DNA of 7,843 nucleotides from Treponema sp. (GTDB taxonomy: Bacteria > Spirochaetota > Spirochaetia > Treponematales > Treponemataceae). The stretch is from contig JAEDJS010000076.1 in NCBI GenBank assembly GCA_016296205.1, positions 1 through 7,843 of the forward strand, in the 5' to 3' direction. Below, one piece after another: positions 1-6,202 of the stretch. The notes below the pieces were generated by a model that saw nothing but the letters and a program-made list of their open reading frames with translations, did not search any database and was not told the DNA's origin. The first letter of the stretch is position 1. Each line of letters begins with the position of its first letter. Both the position numbers and the translations under genes were made by a program.

Positions 1-22
1 CTCATTACATTACGGAACAGCG

Positions 23-66
23 TAAAAAGTCAAATCGATTGTTGAAACAATCTTTTTGACTTTTTA
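23..66 (+). terminator. Long AT-rich hairpin just before the thioredoxin RBS; terminator or leader structure
   Basis: Bases 23-34 pair with 55-66 (TAAAAAGTCAAA with TTTGACTTTTTA). After a 2x2 mismatch, bases 37-43 (GATTGTT) pair with 46-52 (AACAATC) around a two-base loop. The right arm ends in a T-rich run, as in an intrinsic terminator for whatever gene lies upstream, and one frame from the left edge stops with TAA at 23-25, where the stem begins. The thioredoxin Shine-Dalgarno (68-74) starts two bases after the stem, leaving no room for a separate promoter between them. It may therefore act as a leaky terminator, or as a leader hairpin that affects mRNA stability or translation. The pairing is seen directly; the role is inferred. 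Confidence 0.6.
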
Positions 67-79
67 TAGGAGGGTTAAT

Positions 80-385
80 ATGGTAGAAGAAATTAAAAAC
101 AATGATTTAGGAAGAGCAGCATCAAGTCCTTTTGCGGTTATTGATTTTAATGCAACATGGTGCGGACCTTGCCAGATGCTTCACCCGGTTTTTGAAGAAT
201 GTGCAAAAGCTTTCCCGGACAAAGATTTTTTTGCCTGCGATATTGATCAGAATTTAAAACTTGCAGAACAGTTTGGAATTATGAGCGTTCCAAGCGTTGT
301 AATTATGAAAAACGGTAAGCCGGTTGCGGTTAACACTGGTTATGTTCCATTTGAAAGTTTAAGTGATTTTATTCGTAGTAATTAG
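80..385 (+). CDS. trxA: Thioredoxin
   Basis: A 101-residue cytoplasmic thioredoxin, a disulfide reductase that passes electrons from thioredoxin reductase to protein substrates. The catalytic WCGPC motif is at residues 27-31 (Cys28 and Cys31), preceded by the usual beta strand FAVIDFNATW. The conserved cis-proline is Pro71 in SVPSVVIM, and the C-terminal GKPV...GY segment is typical. The length is close to the usual 105-110 residues and there is no signal peptide or lipobox. ATG 80 is chosen because AGGAGGG at 68-74 sits five bases upstream. A TTG at 56 in the same frame would start inside the preceding hairpin and lacks a Shine-Dalgarno. The zinc-ribbon gene follows 15 bases after the stop, so the two are probably co-transcribed. 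The family assignment is secure; which reductase serves it cannot be told from this window. Confidence 0.95.
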   Translation: MVEEIKNNDLGRAASSPFAVIDFNATWCGPCQMLHPVFEECAKAFPDKDFFACDIDQNLKLAEQFGIMSVPSVVIMKNGKPVAVNTGYVPFESLSDFIRSN

Positions 386-400
386 GTTGAGGGAAAACTG

Positions 401-634
401 ATGCAGTGTGAAAAATGCAGTGGAAATATGTACAGTTCATCTACCACATTAAAAGTTCAGCTTGAAGCCGGAAAAGTAATTGTAAATTTTGTTCCCTGTT
501 TTGAATGCTGCGATTGCCACGAAATTTCTGTTAAACCGGAAATGCAGAAAATGGTAAATGATATTGCTCAAAATGTAAAAGATGTAATTGACGGAGATTA
601 CGAAATATCTTATCTTGATGCAACAAATCCATAA
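401..634 (+). CDS. Small zinc-ribbon protein, YgiT-type (MqsA N-terminal-like)
   Basis: A 77-residue protein. It begins with a CxxC knuckle (Cys3 and Cys6 in MQCEKC) and has a second cysteine cluster, VPCFECCDCHE, at residues 31-41. Cys36 and Cys39 fit the second CxxC of the YgiT-type zinc finger, which usually reads vP...CxxCgE; Cys33 and Cys37 are extra. The C-terminal half (about 45-77) is acidic, probably helical and has no recognisable helix-turn-helix. That separates it from full-length MqsA antitoxins, which carry a DNA-binding domain, and no toxin gene lies beside it. GAGGG at 389-393 sits seven bases before the ATG. It lies between thioredoxin and the amidohydrolase with small gaps. 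Metal binding is a good inference. Its function is unknown; a redox-related role is suggested only by the neighbour. Confidence 0.8.
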   Translation: MQCEKCSGNMYSSSTTLKVQLEAGKVIVNFVPCFECCDCHEISVKPEMQKMVNDIAQNVKDVIDGDYEISYLDATNP

Positions 635-681
635 TTTGCATTTTATGGAAAATCTGTTTTTTGTTTAAGGAAAACACAGCA

Positions 682-1476
682 ATGATAATTGATTTTCATA
701 CTCATATTTTCCCAGAGAAAGTTGCAGACAAGGCTCTTTCTAAGTTAGCCGGGGAATGTAAACTTAGTCCCTTTACCATGGGAACAGAAAACAGTCTGAT
801 TGAATCAATGAAGGAGTCTGGGGTTACAACGAGTGTTGTTCTACCTGTTGCAACAAATCCACTAAAATGCCAGAGCATGAATAACTGGGCCCGTGAAATC
901 AACAGCCATCAGAACGGACTTTTGTCTTTTGCGGCAATTCACCCCGATGCCCCCAATCTTAAACAGCTTGTTAAAGAAATTGCAGAAGCAGGTTTTAAAG
1001 GCATAAAAATTCATCCGGATTATCAGCAGGTTTTTATTAATGATAAACGTTTTCTTACGATTATAGAAGAAGCAGAAAGTTTCGGGCTTGTTACTGTTAC
1101 TCATGCTGGTCTGGATTACGGTTATCTTAGTGAGATTCATTGTTCCCCGTACCGTATACTGGATGTTGTGAATTTGATTCATCCTAAAAAATTTGTAATT
1201 GCTCACATGGGTGGAAATGCCCTCTGGTATGATGTTGAAAACACACTTTGCGGAAAAGGTTTATACTTTGACACTGCTTTTGTTCACGGAAGAATTTCTC
1301 AGGATCAGTTGCTGCGTCTTATTCTGCTTAATGGGGCAGATAAAATTCTTTTTGCAACAGACAGCCCCTGGAACAGTCAGAAAGACGATGTTGAATTTTT
1401 TAAAAATCTTCCTCTCCCGCAAAATCAGAAGGATTTGATTTTCTATGAAAACGCCCGTCGGCTTCTGGAATTATAA
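682..1476 (+). CDS. Amidohydrolase family 2 (ACMSD-like) metal-dependent hydrolase or decarboxylase
   Basis: A 264-residue TIM-barrel protein of the amidohydrolase superfamily (Amidohydro_2). Metal-site residues can be followed in order: the HxH at His6 and His8 in MIIDFHTHIFP, the strand GIKIHPDYQ with His111, His141 in THAGLDYG, His175 in IAHMGGN, and the catalytic Asp227 in FATDSPW. These match family members that hydrolyse or decarboxylate small carboxylated substrates with one divalent metal. The substrate cannot be read from the sequence. ATG 682 is preferred because the family begins right at this first strand; AAGGA at 667-671 is ten bases upstream. A TTG at 661 in frame would add seven residues. 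It lies 47 bases after the zinc-ribbon gene with no terminator between, so it probably shares that transcript. It ends one base from the convergent recQ stop. Confidence 0.88.
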   Translation: MIIDFHTHIFPEKVADKALSKLAGECKLSPFTMGTENSLIESMKESGVTTSVVLPVATNPLKCQSMNNWAREINSHQNGLLSFAAIHPDAPNLKQLVKEIAEAGFKGIKIHPDYQQVFINDKRFLTIIEEAESFGLVTVTHAGLDYGYLSEIHCSPYRILDVVNLIHPKKFVIAHMGGNALWYDVENTLCGKGLYFDTAFVHGRISQDQLLRLILLNGADKILFATDSPWNSQKDDVEFFKNLPLPQNQKDLIFYENARRLLEL

Positions 1477-1477
1477 A

Positions 1478-3445
1478 TTACTGGTTAATAACCTGCAGCA
1501 ATTCATTTCCAAAATTTAAAATCTTTTGTTCGCCTATGCCGTGACAATCTTTTAGTTCGGAAATAGTCCGGGGTTTTTTTGTAACAATGTCTGCAAGAGT
1601 TCTGTCTCCAAAAATAATGTATGGCGGAAGGTTTAACTCATCGGCAAATTTTCTTCGCCATTTTCTGATTTTGTCTGCCAGATCTTTTGATTCATTATCC
1701 ATTTGAGAAAAAACATCAGCTTTTTTAAAACTCATTTTTGGCTTTAGTTTTTCTTCTTTTGGATTTTTTTGCCCGGGAACAAAACTCAGTGGCAATTCAA
1801 CTGTTTCCTGATTTCTAATTGCTTCCCATCCTTTCTGACTGATAAACAATACTCCATAGTTGTTATCTTTTACCAGAAGTTCATTTTGAACCATTGCATC
1901 AGATAATTCCATCCACTGGTTTTTCTTTAACTCTTTTCCGATTCCCCAGGTAGATATTTCGTGGTGACGGTTTGCAATAATCCGCCGGGCCCGGGATCCA
2001 ATTAAAACATCACTTACATAACTTGCCCCAAATTTTTGCCCTGTTCTGTAAATACATGAAATGAATTTTTTTACCCAAAGAGTTGAATCAACAAGTTCAT
2101 TTTTTATGCCCAGAGCTTTATTGCGGCAAATGTCACAACAGTTTTCTGGAGCTAAAGCATTGTGAATGTTTTCCGGATGTTCTCCAAAATAGGAAAGCAA
2201 TTGTTTTCTTCTGCAGTCTTTGCTTTGTGCGTATTCAACCATGGCATAAAGAAGCTTTTCCTGTTTAGAATTCTGGGAGTTGTCTTCAAAAAAGTATTTG
2301 ATTTTAGCAATGTCCTGATAAGTGTAAAGCATTAATGCATGAGAAGGTAAACCGTCTCTTCCGGCCCGGCCAATTTCCTGATAATATTGTTCAATACTTT
2401 TGGGCATATCAAAATGAATTACAAATCGAATGTCCGGTTTGTTGATTCCCATTCCGAATGCCAGTGTAGCAACCATAATATTTGCTCTGTCTTTTATGAA
2501 GTCTTCCTGGTTTTTTGAACGGACGTCATCTGTTAATCCTGCATGATAATTCATTACATTGTAATTTTCATTGGCAAGAAAATCTGTAAGCTGGTCAACT
2601 TGTTTGCGGCTGAAGCAGTAGATGATACCACGCTCACCGGGATGTTCTTCCAGAAATTCTTTTACCTGTTCCAGTGGTTTGTTCTTCTTTTTAACTTCCA
2701 GAAAAATATTTGGTCTGTTAAAACTGGCAACAAAAATAGCAGGGAATTCAAGCTTTAAAATCCTTATAATATCTTGTCTAACCTGTTGAGTGGCAGTTGC
2801 TGTAAGTGCAAGACAGACCGCCTTTGGAAATTGATGACGGATTGAGCCGATTTCCAGATAGTCGGGTCTAAAATCGTGGCCCCATTCGCTTACACAGTGA
2901 GCTTCATCAATTGTAATGCAGTTAACACAAATGTTTTCGTGATGGAGAATATCCTGAATTTTTGAAGTGTTCAAACTTTCCGGTGATACATAAAGCAGTT
3001 TTACTTTACCGCTAATAACTTTTTCTTTTTCCGCAAGATAAGTTTCCCAGTCTAAAGTTGAATTTAAAAATACAGCCTCTACTCCTATGGATTTTAACTG
3101 CTGAACCTGGTCCTGCATCAAAGCAATTAATGGAGAAACAACAACTGTAAGTCCTTCCATTAAAAGTGCAGGAAGCTGATAGCATAAACTTTTTCCGCCG
3201 CCTGTAGGCATAACTGCAAGGGTGTCTCTTCCCTGGAGTACATTGTCTATAATTTCGTTTTGTAGAGGTCTGAATGTATCGTAGCCAAAAACAGATTTTA
3301 AAAGATTCTTTTGAGTAAGCCTGTTTATGTTGTTCACTTCGTAATCCTTTGATTGATTAAAAAAATAACTGTTCAGCAAAATTGAATTCTGCACAGCATT
3401 CTTTTTAAAAAATTTTCTGATAATATTATATTGCTGTTCTTCCAT
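1478..3445 (-). CDS. recQ: ATP-dependent DNA helicase RecQ
   Basis: A 655-residue 3'-5' superfamily 2 helicase for recombination and replication-fork repair. All the motifs are present: FGYDTFRPLQ (motif 0, from residue 53), Walker A MPTGGGKS (79-86), SPLIALMQDQ (Ia), DEAH (180-183) with the RecQ aromatic-rich loop after it, LTATA (III, 213-217), IIYCFSRKQ (IV) and QEIGRAGRDG (VI, 356-365). A zinc module follows (Cys411, then CCDIC at 436-440), then an RQC winged helix (about 450-555), a charged linker and a C-terminal HRDC domain (about 583-655). The ATG at 3445-3443 has GAGG eight bases upstream. An internal GTG at 3337-3335 with AAAGGA seven bases upstream would give 619 residues, nearer the 609 of E. 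coli RecQ, so the start is uncertain. It diverges from tRNA-Leu over 61 bases; I found no convincing recQ promoter there. The RecQ assignment itself is secure. Confidence 0.96.
   Translation of the reverse strand: MEEQQYNIIRKFFKKNAVQNSILLNSYFFNQSKDYEVNNINRLTQKNLLKSVFGYDTFRPLQNEIIDNVLQGRDTLAVMPTGGGKSLCYQLPALLMEGLTVVVSPLIALMQDQVQQLKSIGVEAVFLNSTLDWETYLAEKEKVISGKVKLLYVSPESLNTSKIQDILHHENICVNCITIDEAHCVSEWGHDFRPDYLEIGSIRHQFPKAVCLALTATATQQVRQDIIRILKLEFPAIFVASFNRPNIFLEVKKKNKPLEQVKEFLEEHPGERGIIYCFSRKQVDQLTDFLANENYNVMNYHAGLTDDVRSKNQEDFIKDRANIMVATLAFGMGINKPDIRFVIHFDMPKSIEQYYQEIGRAGRDGLPSHALMLYTYQDIAKIKYFFEDNSQNSKQEKLLYAMVEYAQSKDCRRKQLLSYFGEHPENIHNALAPENCCDICRNKALGIKNELVDSTLWVKKFISCIYRTGQKFGASYVSDVLIGSRARRIIANRHHEISTWGIGKELKKNQWMELSDAMVQNELLVKDNNYGVLFISQKGWEAIRNQETVELPLSFVPGQKNPKEEKLKPKMSFKKADVFSQMDNESKDLADKIRKWRRKFADELNLPPYIIFGDRTLADIVTKKPRTISELKDCHGIGEQKILNFGNELLQVINQ
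3345..3350 (-). promoter_or_regulatory. Internal Shine-Dalgarno supporting an alternative recQ start (GTG 3337)
   Basis: Read on the - strand, AAAGGA is followed seven bases later by GTG at 3337-3335, in frame with recQ. Translation from here would remove 36 N-terminal residues of low similarity to known RecQ proteins and leave 16 residues before the FGY motif, against roughly 20 in E. coli. The site could be a real or secondary start, or chance in AT-rich sequence. Confidence 0.4.
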
Positions 3446-3466
3446 TGTGAAAACCTCAAAAAGGAC

Positions 3467-3495
3467 TTGATTTTTTTTTTTTATTTTGATATATT
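3467..3495 (+). promoter_or_regulatory. Sigma-70-type promoter of tRNA-Leu
   Basis: TTGATT (3467-3472) is the -35 and TATATT (3490-3495) the -10, with an exact 17-base spacer. The spacer opens with an unbroken T run that, with the last two bases of the -35, is 12 long (3471-3482). Transcription would begin near 3502, about five bases before the mature tRNA. The promoter lies wholly within the short region upstream of the divergent recQ start, so the two genes may influence each other. Confidence 0.75.
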
Positions 3496-3506
3496 TCAAG
3501 CAATGA

Positions 3507-3589
3507 GCCGGCTTGGTGAAATGGTAGACACGAAGGACTCAAAATCCTTTGCTAGCGATAGTGTCTGAGTTCGAGTCTCAGAGCCGGTA
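3507..3589 (+). tRNA. tRNA-Leu (anticodon CAA, reads UUG)
   Basis: A complete class II cloverleaf. The acceptor GCCGGCT (3507-3513) pairs with AGCCGGT (3582-3588), with a G-U first pair, and the discriminator is A3589. The D stem is GTG/CAC (3516-3518 with 3529-3531). The anticodon stem AAGGA/TCCTT (3533-3537 with 3545-3549) holds the loop CTCAAAA, so the anticodon is CAA at 3540-3542. The long variable arm (3550-3564) forms a short stem capped by a GCGA tetraloop. The T stem CTGAG/CTCAG holds TTCGAGT. The long variable arm and A73 agree with leucine. CCA is not encoded (the next bases are TAAG), so it must be added after transcription. It has its own promoter upstream and terminator two bases downstream, so it is a single-gene unit. 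Confidence 0.97.
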
Positions 3590-3590
3590 T

Positions 3591-3624
3591 AAGCACATTG
3601 ATTTTATCAGTGTGCTTTTTTTTT
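3591..3624 (+). terminator. Rho-independent terminator of tRNA-Leu
   Basis: AAGCACATTGAT (3591-3602) pairs with ATCAGTGTGCTT (3606-3617) over 12 positions with one G-U pair and a TTT loop, followed by a T run to 3624 (nine T counted from 3616). This is a strong intrinsic terminator for the tRNA. The comM stop codon is at 3626-3628, so comM transcripts from the other strand run straight into the complement of this structure. There the hairpin is followed only by TTATACC, so it would end comM transcription poorly. Confidence 0.93.
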
Positions 3625-3625
3625 G

Positions 3626-5218
3626 CTAAATCATAATATCTTCTGTCTGTCTTAATTCAACTGCTTCCCTTAAGTGATTTATGCTGATGTTTTCCATTTC
3701 TTCCATATCTGCAATTGTTCTTGCAACTTTTATGCATCCTGCTACACCCCTTGGAGAAAACTGAAATTTTTCGGCGGCTTTTTCCATATAATTTTCGCAT
3801 TGGGAATCCAGGCTGCAATATTCCACAATTTCTGCTGGGGTCATTTCTGCATTGTAAAATCCCTGTCTGAATTTTTGAATTTTTAAAGCAGATGCAATTT
3901 CTTTTCTAAGTTCATCAGTTGATTTTGACGGTGCATCATCAATTTTATTTTCTACTCTGACTCTCATTTCGATTCTGTCGAGCAAAGGCCCTGAAAATTT
4001 TTTCCAGTATTGTTCCACACTTCTCGCTGAACAAAGACAGATTTTTTCTTTTGAACCGAAGTTTCCGCAGGGGCAGGGATTGGTTGCCATTAAAAGCTGA
4101 AACTTTGCCGGAAACGTTGTACTTCTCCCGGCTCGCGACAAAGTAATCTGGCCGCTTTCCAATGGAACCCGAAGCATCTGCAGCACGCTTGTTTTGAATT
4201 CCGCAGCCTCATCTAAGAATAAAACACCATTGTGGGCAAGGGAAATTTCTCCCGGGTTAAGACGCTGTCCGCCGCCGCAAATGCCTTCTATGGTTGCAGT
4301 TTGATGTGGCATTCTGAAGGGTGGCCGGTTAATGATGCTTGTGTCTGAGGGCAAAAGTCCTGCAAGAGAATAAATCCTTGTTACACTTTGTGATTTTTCC
4401 TGGGATAAATAGGGAAGAAGAGAAGAAAATCTCTGCATAGAAAGAGTTTTTCCGCATCCGGGGGCTCCGTAGCTAAGAACGTTGTGTCCACCAGCGGCGG
4501 CAATCTGCAATGCACGGATAAGGTTTTCCTGTCCTTTAATGTCTGCAAAATCAAATCCCGGTTCAACTGGAGGGAAGAAAATTCCGTTGATTTCAATTGC
4601 TTCTTTAGGAAATCCGTTTAATGCTATGTTGGGGCTGGAAGATTTTTCCGTAAATAACTCAAGGTTGTTAAGAGCTTCAAAGGCCTGGTTCAGATTGTCT
4701 GCTCCAAAAACCTTCATTCCGGATACTTCACGGGCTTCGCTGGCATTTGCTGTTGGAACAATGCAATAGTTAATGCCTGTATATTTTGCAGTTGTTACCG
4801 CTGCGTGAACACCTCTTACAGGACGCACTTTACCGTTTAGTTCCAGTTCCCCAAGAATTAAAAGGCTGGGCCCGGAATTTTTAGGCTGAGGATTAGTGGG
4901 GGAACAGTTTTGATTAAAATCATCATTGGATTCCGGATCAGAATTATTTTTAGCAATTAGAACAGCAATTGCAATGGGAAGATCAAATCCGGCGCCTTCT
5001 TTCTTTAAATCTGCAGGAGACAGACTGATTAGAATACGCTCGGGAGGAAATTCATAACCGGAATTTCTTATGGCGCTTTTCATGCGTTCCCGGGATTCTT
5101 TTACGGCACTGTCTGCCAGGCCTACCATGTCAATTGCAGGAATTCCCCGCCGTAAGTCAACTTCAACTGCTACTAAAGAACCTTCATAGCCAAAAGGTGA
5201 AAAACTGTAAATCTTCAT
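3626..5218 (-). CDS. comM: ComM/YifB family Mg-chelatase-like AAA+ ATPase
   Basis: A 530-residue protein of the YifB/ComM family. ComM is known as a hexameric branch-migration helicase that helps integrate DNA during natural transformation; many non-competent bacteria also carry it, so the gene does not prove competence. The N-terminal ChlI-type domain (about 1-180) begins with the typical KIYSFSPFGYEG. The AAA+ domain (about 222-425) has Walker A GAPGCGKT (251-258), Walker B LFLDE (333-337), the sensor segment MATNPCPCGNFG with the family cysteines, and SGPLLDRIE with the arginine finger. The Mg_chelatase_C domain closes the protein (about 430-530). ATG 5218 is chosen because AGGAG (5224-5228) is five bases upstream and the family starts there. 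An Asn/Ser/Pro-rich segment at about 91-116 is longer than in E. coli ComM (506 residues). It follows the PHP gene by 81 bases on the same strand. Confidence 0.95.
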   Translation of the reverse strand: MKIYSFSPFGYEGSLVAVEVDLRRGIPAIDMVGLADSAVKESRERMKSAIRNSGYEFPPERILISLSPADLKKEGAGFDLPIAIAVLIAKNNSDPESNDDFNQNCSPTNPQPKNSGPSLLILGELELNGKVRPVRGVHAAVTTAKYTGINYCIVPTANASEAREVSGMKVFGADNLNQAFEALNNLELFTEKSSSPNIALNGFPKEAIEINGIFFPPVEPGFDFADIKGQENLIRALQIAAAGGHNVLSYGAPGCGKTLSMQRFSSLLPYLSQEKSQSVTRIYSLAGLLPSDTSIINRPPFRMPHQTATIEGICGGGQRLNPGEISLAHNGVLFLDEAAEFKTSVLQMLRVPLESGQITLSRAGRSTTFPAKFQLLMATNPCPCGNFGSKEKICLCSARSVEQYWKKFSGPLLDRIEMRVRVENKIDDAPSKSTDELRKEIASALKIQKFRQGFYNAEMTPAEIVEYCSLDSQCENYMEKAAEKFQFSPRGVAGCIKVARTIADMEEMENISINHLREAVELRQTEDIMI

Positions 5219-5241
5219 TTTTACTCCTATTTGTTTATTAA

Positions 5242-5269
5242 AATATAGAAATAAAAATTCAACTTTCAC
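5242..5269 (-). promoter_or_regulatory. Possible comM promoter
   Basis: On the - strand GTGAAA (5269-5264) and TATATT (5247-5242) are 16 bases apart, which would start transcription around 5235 and leave a short leader carrying the AGGAG site. The -35 matches only four of six consensus bases and the whole gap is AT-rich, so this is tentative; comM may depend on transcription from the PHP gene upstream. Confidence 0.3.
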
Positions 5270-5270
5270 C

Positions 5271-5296
5271 TAAAAGATTATTATAAAAGATTATTA
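5271..5296. repeat. Perfect 13-base tandem duplication
   Basis: TAAAAGATTATTA occurs twice head to tail (5271-5283 and 5284-5296) in the gap between the end of the PHP gene and the start of comM. The junction creates a consensus TATAAT on the - strand (5285-5280), facing comM, but there is no good -35 at the matching distance. It is most likely replication slippage, and a candidate copy-number-variable site. Confidence 0.85.
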
Positions 5297-5299
5297 TTT

Positions 5300-6139
5300 T
5301 TACTGCAGATATTTTGCCAGTTCTTCAAAGTAGAACCTGTCGTTAATTTTTTCATTTCCTGCAGTTTTTCCTAAATGTCTGTCGGCTCTTACTTTTCCAT
5401 GGTAATCACTTCCGGCTGTAACGAACATGTCCAGTTTCCGGGCAATTTTTTCCAGCTGCTGACCCTGGCTTACTCTTATTGCAGGATGATATGCTTCCAG
5501 TCCCATTACACCCTTTGCTTTAATTTCTTCCATTGTGGTTTCTAAAGAGTTAATCGAAAGATACAGACTGAGGGGGTGGGCATGAACTGGAACTCCGCCA
5601 CTGTTTTTGATTGCTTTTGAAGCCATTGAAAGATCTGCACCGGCTCTGTCTACATAATATTTTCTGCCTTTTCCAAGAAAGTTGTCAAAAGCCTGCTGCC
5701 TCTGTTTTACATAACCTTTTTCTACCATTATCTGGGCAATGTGGGGACGGCCGATGCTTTCTGTTTCAAAACGGTCGATTAATTCTGCCATTGTCATTTC
5801 AAAGCCGTCTTTATTGAGCAGTTCTACAATTTTTTGATTTCTTGTTTCTCTCTGGCGCTGCAGATAAGTAATAATTGAGTTAAGGTCGTCACTAACCTGT
5901 TTGAGTCCTAACCCCAGAAGATGAAATTCACCTGTGGGCCACTGAATGTTAAGTTCAATTCCAGGAATAAAAATAATATCTTGATTTTGGGATGCTTTTT
6001 TTGCTTCTTCCAACCCTGCAACAGTGTCGTGATCAGTAATGGCAAGGACTTTTAATTTTTGGGAAACAGCTTTGTTAACCAGATCACCGGGAGAAAAAGT
6101 TCCGTCACTTGCTGTTGAATGAGTATGTAAATCTATCAT
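5300..6139 (-). CDS. PHP-domain phosphoesterase (RNase AM / nucleoside 3',5'-bisphosphate phosphatase family)
   Basis: A 279-residue stand-alone PHP protein of the YciV/TrpH group. Characterised members release 5'-phosphates from 3',5'-bisphosphonucleotides and trim short RNA 5' ends, using a metal cluster. The metal ligands are visible: HxH at His5 and His7 (MIDLHTHSTASDG), TDHD at 35-38, Glu62 in GIEL, His73, His133 in GRPHIAQ, His188 in VHAHP, and SDYH at 244-247. The insert at about 85-165, with GRPHIAQ, is typical of this group and distinguishes it from histidinol phosphatase and from DNA polymerase PHP domains. The length fits the E. coli enzyme. ATG 6139 begins directly with the first catalytic strand. 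There is no Shine-Dalgarno before it; an extended -10 lies just upstream. comM follows on the same strand. The family is secure; exact substrate is inferred. Confidence 0.92.
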   Translation of the reverse strand: MIDLHTHSTASDGTFSPGDLVNKAVSQKLKVLAITDHDTVAGLEEAKKASQNQDIIFIPGIELNIQWPTGEFHLLGLGLKQVSDDLNSIITYLQRQRETRNQKIVELLNKDGFEMTMAELIDRFETESIGRPHIAQIMVEKGYVKQRQQAFDNFLGKGRKYYVDRAGADLSMASKAIKNSGGVPVHAHPLSLYLSINSLETTMEEIKAKGVMGLEAYHPAIRVSQGQQLEKIARKLDMFVTAGSDYHGKVRADRHLGKTAGNEKINDRFYFEELAKYLQ

Positions 6140-6145
6140 ATTGAT

Positions 6146-6154
6146 AATATAACA
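6146..6154 (-). promoter_or_regulatory. Extended -10 promoter element of the PHP gene, probably leaderless
   Basis: On the - strand TGTTATATT gives a TGn extended -10 followed by TATATT (6151-6146). Exactly six bases separate it from the A of the ATG at 6139, so normal spacing would place +1 on the start codon. No purine-rich ribosome site exists in the 30 bases upstream and no good -35 is present, which fits the extended -10. An overlapping TATTAT (6149-6144) would place +1 just inside the gene. Confidence 0.55.
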
Positions 6155-6202
6155 AAATTGATTTAAAAAAACTATGGAAAAAAGTGTGTTTTTTTGGTAA
6201 AC

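Noticed and set aside
1..59. Possible 3' end of an upstream + strand gene: frames ending in TAA 23-25, TGA 43-45 and TGA 57-59 are all open from the left edge
   Set aside because: Each is at most 18 codons, and none can be chosen with confidence. The frame ending at 23-25 fits best with the hairpin that follows, but this is not enough to call a gene.
42..70. TTGAAA and TATAGG, 17 bases apart, as a thioredoxin promoter
   Set aside because: It would start transcription at or past the Shine-Dalgarno, and the -35 lies in the hairpin loop.
401..634. MqsA-type antitoxin of a toxin-antitoxin pair
   Set aside because: There is no DNA-binding domain after the zinc ribbon and no small toxin gene next to it.
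862..1206. 114-codon - strand frame inside the amidohydrolase
   Set aside because: It lies antisense to conserved metal-site segments and its product is Asn/Phe/Lys-rich with no motif.
3606..3626. The tRNA terminator as a bidirectional terminator that also serves comM
   Set aside because: On the - strand the hairpin is followed by TTATACC rather than a T run, so it would be weak.
4381..4769. Open frames on both strands inside comM
   Set aside because: They overlap the AAA+ domain of comM, have no ribosome sites and no recognisable domain; they are reading-frame shadows.
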